From: Bacteroidales bacterium UBA2712
GTDB taxonomy: Bacteria > Bacteroidota > Bacteroidia > Bacteroidales > Paludibacteraceae
NCBI GenBank assembly: GCA_002354055.1
Contig: DEKW01000012.1
Location: forward strand, 184,567-248,566
Length of the DNA stretch: 64,000 nucleotides
Reading direction: 5' to 3'
In this document: one piece after another, positions 1 to 6,901 of the stretch
Position numbering within the stretch: position 1 is the first letter of the stretch
Layout: every line of letters starts with the position of its first letter
Program-made: the position numbers and the translations under genes
The notes under the pieces: generated by a model
What the model was told of the DNA's origin: nothing
What the model saw: only the letters and a program-made list of their open reading frames with translations
Databases searched by the model: none

Positions 1-431
1 TCTTCGGTATCGCTAAATCCGCAGGCATGGAGATCGGTACCTTCGCTGCGAACGGCTACGGAGATTTCTTCAGCGCTGCTGATGTAGAGGCCGGTTACCT
101 CCAGACGAATGTATGGGGTGCTTTCGCTACCGAGTGCGTCCTGACCTTTGTTTTCCTCATGGTCATCCTTGGTGTAACGGACAGCAAGCACGCTAACGGT
201 GCTTTCGGTGGTCTGGCAATCGGTCTGACGCTGACCCTCATCCACTTGATCTCTATTCCGTTGACCAACACTTCGGTGAACCCGGCTCGTTCGATCTCGC
301 AGGCACTCTTCTCTGAGAACGCACTCGCTCTCCCGCAGCTCTGGCTCTTCATCGTCGCTCCGCTCGTTGGCGCAGCGCTCGCAGGCCTCTGCTACAAGTG
401 CATCACTTGCGAAGGAAACTGCAAGAAATAA
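1..431 (+). CDS. aqpZ: Aquaporin, C-terminal part (5' end outside window)
   Basis: This is the C-terminal part of a MIP-family channel that conducts water (or glycerol) across the inner membrane. The open frame runs from the window edge (codons from base 3) to TAA at 429-431. The second pore-lining NPA motif is visible in NTSVNPARS, followed by a last hydrophobic helix and a Cys/Lys-rich tail. The half-helix and following segment resemble AqpZ more than GlpF, but the selectivity-filter residues of the first half lie outside the window. A terminator-like hairpin and a new promoter follow directly. Confidence 0.88.
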   Translation, partial: FGIAKSAGMEIGTFAANGYGDFFSAADVEAGYLQTNVWGAFATECVLTFVFLMVILGVTDSKHANGAFGGLAIGLTLTLIHLISIPLTNTSVNPARSISQALFSENALALPQLWLFIVAPLVGAALAGLCYKCITCEGNCKK

Positions 432-465
432 GAGTATCTTCGATTTATCGAAAAATCTCAAAAAA

Positions 466-508
466 ATGGCATACCTCTTGCGTATGTCATTTTTTTTGTG
501 TACCTTTG
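466..508 (+). promoter_or_regulatory. Terminator-promoter module before the TA-like pair
   Basis: Inverted arms 466-474 and 482-490 (ATGGCATAC / GTATGTCAT, one G-T pair) are followed by a T-run. The -33 TTG (478-480) starts in the hairpin loop and the -7 TACCTTTG is at 501-508, 23 nt apart. It probably ends the aquaporin transcript and starts the downstream one. A near-identical copy lies at 3701-3744. Confidence 0.75.
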
Positions 509-540
509 CAGCCGCAAAGGTTTAGAAAACAAGAACGACT

Positions 541-684
541 ATGCAAACAGACGTTAAAAATCAACCCCAAGAAGCACCTATTACAACAGATGCAATAGGT
601 ACCGGAAATGTGCAGAAAAAGTACTATACTGCCGATGAAGCAATCGCTTTCCTTGAGCCGCGCATTCGCGCTATGTTCCAATGA
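541..684 (+). CDS. Small antitoxin-like protein (47 aa)
   Basis: A 47-codon frame begins about 30 nt after the -7 element at 501-508 and ends in TGA at 682-684, overlapping the next ATG (ATGA). The N-terminus is polar (MQTDVKNQPQEAP) and the C-terminal half is helical, with YYTADEAIAFLEPRIRAMF, a layout common in short antitoxins of RelE/ParE-type pairs. Position, promoter and coupling to the next gene support a toxin-antitoxin operon. No family assignment is possible from sequence alone, and the function is inferred from context. Confidence 0.6.
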   Translation: MQTDVKNQPQEAPITTDAIGTGNVQKKYYTADEAIAFLEPRIRAMFQ

Positions 685-1022
685 AAGAAGTTGTTTACAC
701 CAAGCAAGCACTTTTGCAGTTTGAAGAAAGTGTAAAGGAGTTAGTAGAACAGGGCTATTTCGGCGAGGAAGACTACGCCGTTATGTACATGCGTGACATT
801 TTTAGGTATTTTGCGCTAAATCTGCAAAATTCAGTATCTGTCGATGCCCCTGAATATTTCAATCGGTATTGTGTAGATGGCAAAACTCTGTATTACGTCC
901 GATATAGGAAAAATGCGCATACTACGTGGTATGCCTTTTATGAAGAATTAGAGAACGTATATAGTATAGTTTATCTTGCTAATAATAAACTAATCGGCCA
1001 TTTATTGGATATTAGTTTGTAA
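681..1022 (+). CDS. RelE/ParE-like toxin candidate (113 aa)
   Basis: The protein has the small alpha-alpha-beta layout of RelE/ParE toxins: an N-terminal helix with KQALLQFEESVKEL, then a C-terminal sheet ending YYVRYRKNAHTTWYAFYEEL and VYSIVYLANN. The pattern 'YY.RYRKN..TTWY.FYE' resembles the RelE/ParE core in Bacteroidota plasmid and chromosomal toxins. RelE members cleave ribosome-bound mRNA and ParE members poison gyrase; which applies here cannot be told. It starts inside the stop codon of the 47-aa gene (4-nt overlap), as expected for translational coupling. A folded non-coding element follows. Confidence 0.55.
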   Translation: MKEVVYTKQALLQFEESVKELVEQGYFGEEDYAVMYMRDIFRYFALNLQNSVSVDAPEYFNRYCVDGKTLYYVRYRKNAHTTWYAFYEELENVYSIVYLANNKLIGHLLDISL

Positions 1023-1129
1023 CTCTCCGCTGGCACCGACAGCGTAAAAAGTGGTCGTCACTCACTGACGTAAAACAGGGGGACATAAAGGCGCGAGGGA
1101 GCGCCAAGAAAAGCGTAATATGCCAAAGC

Positions 1130-1265
1130 TTGATTTGTTGAAACTTCGACACTTTTAACAAAATCAAAATCACTCAAGTACGGTTTATGCACGCTCACGT
1201 AGTAGCGTGAGTTTTCCGTGCATTTATTTGAGTGATAAAGGTAGTCGAAGACCTCAACAAATCAA
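1130..1265. ncRNA. Strongly folded element: structured RNA or MITE-like foldback
   Basis: Nested complementary arms are visible: 1130-1141 with 1254-1265 (12 bp), 1144-1150 with 1244-1250 (CTTCGAC/GTCGAAG), 1171-1177 with 1228-1234 (CACTCAA/TTGAGTG), 1188-1193 with 1217-1222 (TGCACG/CGTGCA) and 1194-1199 with 1206-1211 (CTCACG/CGTGAG, loop TAGTAG). An asymmetric 20/9-nt bubble sits between the second and third helices. The layout of closing stem, central bubble and apical stem recalls 6S RNA, but a transposon-derived foldback is equally possible. No promoter of the local type is seen just upstream. The rest of the 1023-1385 gap holds a GGCGC/GCGCC hairpin near 1090 and the promoter of the next gene. 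Confidence 0.5.
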
Positions 1266-1324
1266 ATGAAGCGAACGAAAACGCACGCTTTTTGTGAATT
1301 TATGGTAAAAAATGTTATAAACTA

Positions 1325-1355
1325 TTGCATATGTCAAGAAAAAGCTGTAATTTTG
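1325..1355 (+). promoter_or_regulatory. Promoter of the secreted 250-aa protein gene
   Basis: TTG at 1325-1327 and TAATTTTG at 1348-1355, spaced 23 nt start to start. Transcription would begin near 1362, about 25 nt before the ATG at 1386. Confidence 0.75.
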
Positions 1356-1385
1356 CAGCGAATTGTTAATAAAACGTTCAAATTT

Positions 1386-2138
1386 ATGAAAAAAAGATTT
1401 CTTCTTGTTCTGGCAGCAGTCTTTGCCAGCGTAGCGCTTCAGGCGCAGTTTATTACACAAATGAGCTTGCTCACACCTCATTATTATCCGGGGGAGGTGT
1501 ATTTTAAGGACGGACATGTAGAAGAGTTTGCCGAAGTGGAATTGCCGCGAGTCGGAAAACACAAACTGGGTGTGAAGAAGAACTCCGATGACAAGGGGCA
1601 TACGGATATTGACGCAGCGGACATCATAGGTATCAAGATCTGGCATAAGGACTTCCCGGACAAGCAACATGTGCTCTATTATATCCATGCCCGCAAATCC
1701 ATGCTGCAGAGCGATCACCAGTGGGGAAATCCCATTATGGGCAGCGCCTGGGGTGTGGTCTTTCAATGCGAGATGAACTATCAAATGGATAAGAAAACAG
1801 GCGATTTGAATTTTATTAAGTTTGTAGGAGGAAACGGACCGGATACACCGACACTCTATTATCTGGTTCGACCGGAGTGGGAACAGGCGGAGCTGGTTCT
1901 GTTTAACGGAGCCTTCCCGCCGAAAATGAAATTAGCGAAACTGTTTGCTGAAAATGAAGAGATTGCTACGGCTATCAAAAAAGGCAAACTCAAAGGCTCG
2001 GATATGCAGTATATCTTGGACGAAATGGCGGGCGGCAAGAAAGCGGAAATGCCGGTAAAGGTGATCCCTGAGGAAGAAGCTGTTCCGGAGACGAAGACCG
2101 ATTCTGTATCCAACGGCGTAGTAGGCGACGACGAATAA
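1386..2138 (+). CDS. Secreted protein of unknown function (250 aa)
   Basis: The ATG at 1386 is chosen because it follows a good promoter and opens a clear signal peptide (MKKRFLLVLAAVFASVALQAQ); in-frame codons further upstream precede the promoter. The mature part is mixed alpha/beta with PHYYPGEVYFKDGHVEEFAEVELP near its start and an acidic, low-complexity tail (EEEAVPETKTDSVSNG). A strand-rich sensor or scaffold-like fold is possible, but I do not recognise a family. It lies 10 nt before a secreted serine protease and probably shares its transcript, so the two may work together in the periplasm. Confidence 0.75.
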   Translation: MKKRFLLVLAAVFASVALQAQFITQMSLLTPHYYPGEVYFKDGHVEEFAEVELPRVGKHKLGVKKNSDDKGHTDIDAADIIGIKIWHKDFPDKQHVLYYIHARKSMLQSDHQWGNPIMGSAWGVVFQCEMNYQMDKKTGDLNFIKFVGGNGPDTPTLYYLVRPEWEQAELVLFNGAFPPKMKLAKLFAENEEIATAIKKGKLKGSDMQYILDEMAGGKKAEMPVKVIPEEEAVPETKTDSVSNGVVGDDE

Positions 2139-2148
2139 TTTTACCTAT

Positions 2149-3645
2149 ATGAAACGTATTCTTTATTTGGCAGCTATGCTGCTATGTGTATGGATGCCGG
2201 CTTCGGCGCAAGGCTTGCGGCATAGTGTCTGTATTGTAGAACCGGAGTATTCCGAGGCGGACAAATCGCTCATGGGCGACTATGCCCTCTATACGGCGAG
2301 AGCCGGAATGAGAAGTGTCTCGCGGGCGTTAACCGCCTATAAAAACGAAGGCACTTTCGGTTCGGGTGTCGTAGTGGAGCAGGGCGGCAAGAAATATGTG
2401 CTCACCAACCTCCATGTCATCGGCTACGCCGAGAAAGCAACCCTCACTTTCCAGCTCCACGAGAAAACCATCCGTTACGAGCATTGCGAAGTGGCGAATA
2501 TCGGCGAAACGGACTTGGCGGCAATTGCCCTTCCTGCGGAATGTGAGATGATCCCTCTGCCGCTTTATGCCGGTGAGATAGAGGAAGATCTCTCTATTGT
2601 GGCAGCGGGCTTCCCTGAGTTGGCGGACAAACCCTCTTGGCAGCTCACGCGCGGAAGCATTTCTAATGCACATGTGGACGTGGACAGCCATGAGCACGCT
2701 TCGCGTATCATCCAGCATACCGCTTCTATCGATCCCGGTAGCAGCGGCGGACCGCTGTTGCTCAAGAATAAAGACGGCAAATACGAAATCTTGGGTGTCA
2801 ACACCTGGAAGGCTTTCTACCGCGAAGGAGTGGGTTTGGCGATCGGAAAAGAAGACGTGCAATCGTTTATCACTACCTTGGGAGCATCCAAAAATGATGC
2901 CGGCAAGGAGATAGAGCCGCTGCGGTCTCTCTCCGGCGAAGACTGGTTGTTCGTCTTCCGCCAATTGCCGGATTCGGTTCAGAAAGAGATAGGGGACATG
3001 GACTGGCATTTGCCGCTCGATCCCGCGTTGCGTACACTTGCCGTCCGTGACAGCCTGGTAACGAACAAAGTAAAAGACGCTAAAAAGTTCGAGCGCTCCG
3101 CAACACGTATCGTGACCGATATGGACAATACGAACCATGTGCGGTTAGTCTATGACAATTATCTGGGAATGAATCAGCAGGTGGGGGTGCAAGTAGGGCA
3201 TGATTGGTTGGGCTATATCGTTACCGGCATTCAGATAACTGCGCTCATCGAAGAAGCCATGACCGAAGACGATGTTTATGGTACCAAGTTGGGATACAAA
3301 ACCCGCGCGGGAGCGATGTTCGGGCTCTATGTCGGAGGCCAGCTGCCCATTCAGGTGGGTAAACACATGCTCGTTCCGCGCATCACCCAGAGTGCCGGAG
3401 CCGGACCGATGAAAACGGGAAATATATATGGCGGTTCTGCCCTTCTCACGGATACGCGTATAGGGCTCGATTGGCGTATCCCGTTCAATTCGGTGGACTT
3501 GGTTCTGGGACTTCATTACACGATGGATTGGCAGTGGACTAAGAATGACCTGAAGATCCCGGCGTTCAAGCCCAAAGCAAATTACGACTCCTTCAACCAG
3601 TACCTCCAGCACGGCCTTGGCCTAACCCTTGGCATCGCTTGGTAA
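2149..3645 (+). CDS. Secreted trypsin-like serine protease with barrel-like C-terminal region (498 aa)
   Basis: A signal peptide (about residues 1-20, ending SAQG) precedes a chymotrypsin/HtrA-type protease domain with the full triad: His89 in LTNLHVIG, Asp122 in GETDLAAIAL and Ser199 in DPGSSGGPL. No PDZ domain is evident. After a helical linker (residues 230-330) the last 170 residues alternate hydrophobic and polar positions in strand-like segments (GAMFGLYVGGQLPIQV, TRIGLDWRIPF, VDLVLGLHYTMDW, HGLGLTLGIAW) and end in an aromatic residue, as outer-membrane barrels do. The protease-plus-barrel layout is unusual. It might be anchored in the outer membrane; that is inference. Confidence 0.8.
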   Translation: MKRILYLAAMLLCVWMPASAQGLRHSVCIVEPEYSEADKSLMGDYALYTARAGMRSVSRALTAYKNEGTFGSGVVVEQGGKKYVLTNLHVIGYAEKATLTFQLHEKTIRYEHCEVANIGETDLAAIALPAECEMIPLPLYAGEIEEDLSIVAAGFPELADKPSWQLTRGSISNAHVDVDSHEHASRIIQHTASIDPGSSGGPLLLKNKDGKYEILGVNTWKAFYREGVGLAIGKEDVQSFITTLGASKNDAGKEIEPLRSLSGEDWLFVFRQLPDSVQKEIGDMDWHLPLDPALRTLAVRDSLVTNKVKDAKKFERSATRIVTDMDNTNHVRLVYDNYLGMNQQVGVQVGHDWLGYIVTGIQITALIEEAMTEDDVYGTKLGYKTRAGAMFGLYVGGQLPIQVGKHMLVPRITQSAGAGPMKTGNIYGGSALLTDTRIGLDWRIPFNSVDLVLGLHYTMDWQWTKNDLKIPAFKPKANYDSFNQYLQHGLGLTLGIAW

Positions 3646-3700
3646 ATCAGGCTTGTTCATCCGAACTTGATAACCTCAAAACCACCAATTTCTCAAAAAA

Positions 3701-3744
3701 ATGGCATACAAATTTGCGTATGTCATTTTTTTTGTGTACCTTTG
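3701..3744 (+). promoter_or_regulatory. Terminator-promoter module, second copy
   Basis: Arms 3701-3709 and 3718-3726 repeat the ATGGCATAC / GTATGTCAT hairpin seen at 466-490, followed by eight T. TTG at 3714-3716 and TACCTTTG at 3737-3744 are 23 nt apart. About 30 bases through GTACCTTTGCAGCCGCAAAGG are the same as in the first copy. Confidence 0.75.
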
Positions 3745-3769
3745 CAGCCGCAAAGGTTTGATAGAGAAT

Positions 3770-4162
3770 ATGACCACTTTAACACATAGCGAAAAAGAAG
3801 CCATTATGAAGGATATGAAGTCCTTCGACGAGCCCATGCCGGCGGTGGGAATCTTCTGGTATGACCCCGAGGAGCACGATTTCTTCGGCGTCTATAAAAA
3901 AGAACTCACGCCAAAGATGGTAGAGGATGCAAAAGCTAGTGGAATAAAGGTCATTAACTACGAAGAACCTGATCATCGGCAAAATACTCGTGGCCGTGTA
4001 TCTTGGGCTGTGGATCATTTTGTGGTCTTTGTCGGTCAGTGGGCAAAGGACATAGAGGAGGAGTTGACTGCATTGTTGGAAAAATACTTCGCCTTGCCGT
4101 ACTTTGAGTTCAAATACGACGAACACTGGGACTTAGGTCACGGCTGGTCTGGAGACTTATAA
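3770..4162 (+). CDS. Conserved-looking hypothetical protein (130 aa)
   Basis: The ATG at 3770 lies 26 nt after the -7 element, so the longer frame starting before the promoter is not used. The protein is cytosolic, acidic and compact: an N-terminal helix, then PAVGIFWYDPEEHDFFGVYKKEL, a motif DHRQNTRGRVSWAVDHFVVFVGQW and an aromatic C-terminus (FEFKYDEHWDLGHGW). Similar small proteins occur in gut Bacteroidales, but I cannot name a domain. It has its own promoter and no cotranscribed neighbour. A GCGCGA/TCGCGC hairpin (4180-4195) lies just downstream. Confidence 0.7.
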   Translation: MTTLTHSEKEAIMKDMKSFDEPMPAVGIFWYDPEEHDFFGVYKKELTPKMVEDAKASGIKVINYEEPDHRQNTRGRVSWAVDHFVVFVGQWAKDIEEELTALLEKYFALPYFEFKYDEHWDLGHGWSGDL

Positions 4163-4234
4163 AATATAGACATATATAAGCGCGAAGTGTCGCGCAATGA
4201 CATATTAAAATAATAAGCATTACTATTATTTCAT

Positions 4235-4392
4235 CGTTCGCCAGAAATGTAGGAAGTTTCATAAGAACCGGAAATAATAAGTAAAGGTGTCCATGTATGG
4301 ATACCCTTTCCCGTATAGGTAATAGCAATGCTCATGCGATTAAGTGTGAGCATTTATCACGGGGACGGGTTTCCTACATACCTTGGCGAACG
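4235..4392. ncRNA. Second folded element, upstream of the methyltransferase
   Basis: Ends 4235-4242 and 4385-4392 pair perfectly (CGTTCGCC/GGCGAACG), followed by 4247-4255 with 4371-4379 (ATGTAGGAA/TTCCTACAT). Inside are a hairpin around 4275-4296 (UGUCC/GGAUA plus AAAGG/CCUUU, one bulge), a second one AATGCTCA/TGAGCATT around 4326-4355, and a possible CCCGT/ACGGG pairing. The closed multi-branch shape suggests a structured RNA or a mobile foldback element. No retron reverse transcriptase is nearby. The 4163-4460 gap otherwise holds only short hairpins. Confidence 0.5.
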
Positions 4393-4424
4393 GATAAATT
4401 GTTCACACTTTTTATCTGTTTGGT

Positions 4425-4457
4425 GATTGATAGTTATGCACAAAACAACTATCAATC
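4425..4457 (+). promoter_or_regulatory. 11-bp hairpin abutting the methyltransferase start
   Basis: Arms 4425-4435 and 4447-4457 (GATTGATAGTT/AACTATCAATC) are perfectly complementary with an 11-nt loop, and end 3 nt before the ATG at 4461. Such a site could be an operator or an RNA hairpin that limits initiation, as restriction-modification genes often need. Confidence 0.55.
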
Positions 4458-4460
4458 TAT

Positions 4461-5498
4461 ATGGCAAAAAATAGTAGTCTAACAGCAGCAAAGGATGCCA
4501 AACAAGATGAGTTTTACACTCAACTAGATGATATTTCTTTTGAACTAAAACATTATCGCCAACATTTTCGCGATAAGGTTATCTTATGTAATTGCGATGA
4601 TCCGTATGAGAGCAATTTCTTTAAATACTTTGCCCTCAATTTTAATCTATTAGGTCTCAAAAAACTAATAGCCACTTGTTATGATGGTTCTCCTGTTTTA
4701 GGAAATGAATTGCTTTTGGATTTTGGAGATACTGTTGATGAGCCTAAAAAGATTGCCTACAAAGTAGAGATTACGGAAGTACAGGACTACAATAAAGATG
4801 GAGCGGTAAATCTTGCTGATGTGAAATACTTGATGCAAAATGATAAGAACGTTATTTCTATTCTTAAAGGAAATGGAGATTTTCGTTCAAAGGAGTGTGT
4901 AGAATTGCTCAAACAAGCAGATATTGTGGTTACAAATCCTCCCTTTTCATTATTTCGAGAGTTTATCGCATTGATGATGGAGTATAAAAAACAATTTCTA
5001 GTTATAGGTAGCCAAAACAATATTACTTATAAAGATGTATTCAGACATTTGAGAGATAATGAAATTTGGTTAGGATATAAAAGCGGAGATATGTCTTTCC
5101 GTGTACCAGATTATTTTGAACCGAGAGCAACGAGATATTGGGTAGATGAAAATGGTCAGAAATGGCGTAGTATGGGTAATATTTGTTGGTTTACGAACCT
5201 TGATATACAAAAACGTCATGAAGATATAGATTTATACAAGTTCTATACTCCGTATGAGTATCCAATGTATGATAGTTGCGAGGCTATAAACGTTGCAAAA
5301 GTATCAGAAATACCTATAGATTATAAAGGAGCAATGGGTGTTCCAATTACATTCTTAGATAAATACAACCCAGATCAATTTGAAATTCTTGGTTTAGATG
5401 ACGATAAGGTAGAATGGAGAGGAAAAGGACCTGAGTTAAATGGGAAAGTAATATATCGAAGAATAATTATTCGCAATAAAAAACCACAAAAGCCATGA
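4461..5498 (+). CDS. EcoRI-type adenine-specific DNA methyltransferase (345 aa)
   Basis: The protein matches the EcoRI-methylase family, which transfers a methyl group from S-adenosylmethionine to adenine N6 in DNA. Visible are the amino-methyltransferase catalytic motif NPPF (residues 159-162, in DIVVTNPPFSLF), an N-terminal AKQDEFYTQL motif and a C-terminal VPITFLDKYNP..FEILG block. An EF-hand-like loop (D109-x-N-x-D-G...D120) sits between two strands and may be a family insertion. The gene is clearly AT-richer than its neighbours, suggesting transfer. Its stop overlaps the start of a DUF262-HNH gene (ATGA), so the two form a restriction-like unit. A folded element and a hairpin precede it. 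Confidence 0.85.
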   Translation: MAKNSSLTAAKDAKQDEFYTQLDDISFELKHYRQHFRDKVILCNCDDPYESNFFKYFALNFNLLGLKKLIATCYDGSPVLGNELLLDFGDTVDEPKKIAYKVEITEVQDYNKDGAVNLADVKYLMQNDKNVISILKGNGDFRSKECVELLKQADIVVTNPPFSLFREFIALMMEYKKQFLVIGSQNNITYKDVFRHLRDNEIWLGYKSGDMSFRVPDYFEPRATRYWVDENGQKWRSMGNICWFTNLDIQKRHEDIDLYKFYTPYEYPMYDSCEAINVAKVSEIPIDYKGAMGVPITFLDKYNPDQFEILGLDDDKVEWRGKGPELNGKVIYRRIIIRNKKPQKP

Positions 5499-6616
5499 AA
5501 ATAGAATTACATGAAATTCGCGTGCGGGAGTTGTGCGCGGGGTATAATGATTTGAGTATTCAAGAGGAAGGAATCGTCGGCTACGGCGGACGATTGAATA
5601 TCCGCCCGAAGTACCAACGGGAGTTCGTCTATGACGAGAAACAACGAAATGCCGTCATGGACACCGTCTGGCAGAACTTTCCGCTCAACGTCATGTATTG
5701 GGTTAAGACAGATGGCTCCGACGGCATCGAATACGAAGTCCTCGACGGGCAGCAACGAACGATTTCTATTTGTTCGTTTATCGCCGGTGAATATATGATG
5801 CTTTTCGACGGAAACTTGCTCGGTTTCAATAATATGACCGAAGAGCAGCAAAACCGTATTTTGGACTACAAACTGCAAATCTATATCTGCGAAGGAACCG
5901 ACGAAGAGAAACTCAAATGGTTCCAACGCATCAATATTGCCGGCGAGAAACTCAAAGATCAGGAGATCCGCAATGCCATCTATTCGGGTTCGTGGGTTAC
6001 GCAAGCCAAACGCCGTTTCTCCAAGACAGGCTGTGTCGCTTATCGAATAGGCTCGGACTTCATGAACGGCTCGCCGATTCGTCAAGACTACTTTGAGACC
6101 GCACTCGGTTGGATTGCCGACAAACAAGGCTTGACGATTGAGAAATACATGGCGCTCCACCAGCACGATACAGACGCCGACGAGTTATGGCAGTATTTCC
6201 AGGATGTCATCCATTGGATTGAAAAACTCTTCGGCCGCCAGTATAAGAAAGAGATGAAAGGCGTGGAATGGGGTCTGTTGTATAATAAACACAAAGACAC
6301 TCCATTAACCGCCACTTCAATCGGTCAACAAATGGCAAAACTGATGGCGGACTCCGATGTGCAGAAGAAAAGCGGAATTTTTGCCTATATCCTCGATGGC
6401 GATATTCATCATCTGGGTATCCGCACTTTTGATGCGAACACGCGCCGTGAGGTCTATGAACGCCAAGGCGGCAAGTGTGCTATCTGCGGAAAACCCTTTG
6501 ATATCGAGGTCATGGAAGCCGATCACATCACCCCGTGGGTAGAAGGCGGACGAACGATTGCCTCCAACTGCCAGATGCTCTGCCGCGATTGCAACCGGCG
6601 GAAGAGCAGCAAGTGA
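5495..6616 (+). CDS. DUF262 (ParB/Srx-like) protein with C-terminal HNH nuclease (373 aa)
   Basis: Residues 30-170 form a DUF262 domain with the signature DGQQR (84-88), a motif linked to nucleotide use in GmrSD, BrxU and SspE type proteins. Residues 325-373 are a classical zinc-bound HNH nuclease: CAIC (328-331), DH at 343-344, N358 and CRDC (363-366). The gene overlaps the methyltransferase by 4 nt. Family knowledge suggests a modification-sensing or restriction nuclease; here the methyltransferase could protect host DNA while this protein cuts unmodified or foreign DNA. Base composition is close to the genome average, unlike its AT-rich partner, so the pair looks mosaic. Confidence 0.82.
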   Translation: MKIELHEIRVRELCAGYNDLSIQEEGIVGYGGRLNIRPKYQREFVYDEKQRNAVMDTVWQNFPLNVMYWVKTDGSDGIEYEVLDGQQRTISICSFIAGEYMMLFDGNLLGFNNMTEEQQNRILDYKLQIYICEGTDEEKLKWFQRINIAGEKLKDQEIRNAIYSGSWVTQAKRRFSKTGCVAYRIGSDFMNGSPIRQDYFETALGWIADKQGLTIEKYMALHQHDTDADELWQYFQDVIHWIEKLFGRQYKKEMKGVEWGLLYNKHKDTPLTATSIGQQMAKLMADSDVQKKSGIFAYILDGDIHHLGIRTFDANTRREVYERQGGKCAICGKPFDIEVMEADHITPWVEGGRTIASNCQMLCRDCNRRKSSK

Positions 6617-6658
6617 AATTGACTTCGTTTCTTGTCAGGGATTTTATCCCGTCCCACA

Positions 6659-6690
6659 CCGCTTGGCGTTCACCCGCCAAGCGGTTTTTC
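6659..6690 (+). terminator. Rho-independent terminator after the HNH gene
   Basis: A perfect 10-bp stem CCGCTTGGCG / CGCCAAGCGG with loop TTCACC is followed by TTTTTC. A smaller GGGAT/ATCCC hairpin lies at about 6638-6652. Confidence 0.85.
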
Positions 6691-6702
6691 TTTCTTCTTT
6701 TC

Positions 6703-6725
6703 CCGGCATCAGATGCCGGTTTTTT
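6703..6725 (+). terminator. Second tandem terminator
   Basis: Stem CCGGCAT / ATGCCGG with loop CAG, followed by six T. It belongs to the multi-hairpin intergenic style also seen at 34455, 37592 and 41250. Confidence 0.75.
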
Positions 6726-6769
6726 GTATGTCCATTTCCCCATTCCTCCCGTCCTATTTTACATAATTC

Positions 6770-6824
6770 TTTAGTTCTTATTTAGTTGTTATTTAGTTCT
6801 TCTTTAGTTCTTATTTGGTTCATC
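6770..6824. repeat. Five 11-bp tandem repeats
   Basis: Consecutive 11-mers TTTAGTTCTTA, TTTAGTTGTTA, TTTAGTTCTTC, TTTAGTTCTTA and a diverged TTTGGTTCATC fill this stretch between the HNH gene and the 3' end of murI. The period is close to one helical turn. Confidence 0.85.
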
Positions 6825-6901
6825 AGCATACTATACAGACACGTTCTACTGGGGTTTAACCACTCGTAAACCCTTAAAAACCTTTTATAAATTTACGAAA
6901 A

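Noticed and set aside
1130..1265. Integron attC site
   Set aside because: No GTTRRRY/RYYYAAC boundary is found at the ends, and the flanking genes show no cassette array or integrase.
4235..4392. Retron non-coding RNA
   Set aside because: There is no reverse transcriptase in the surrounding 10 kb, so a retron interpretation has no support.
4297..4482. 61-codon frame across the folded element before the methyltransferase
   Set aside because: It runs through the hairpins, has no promoter or domain, and the fold explains the sequence better.
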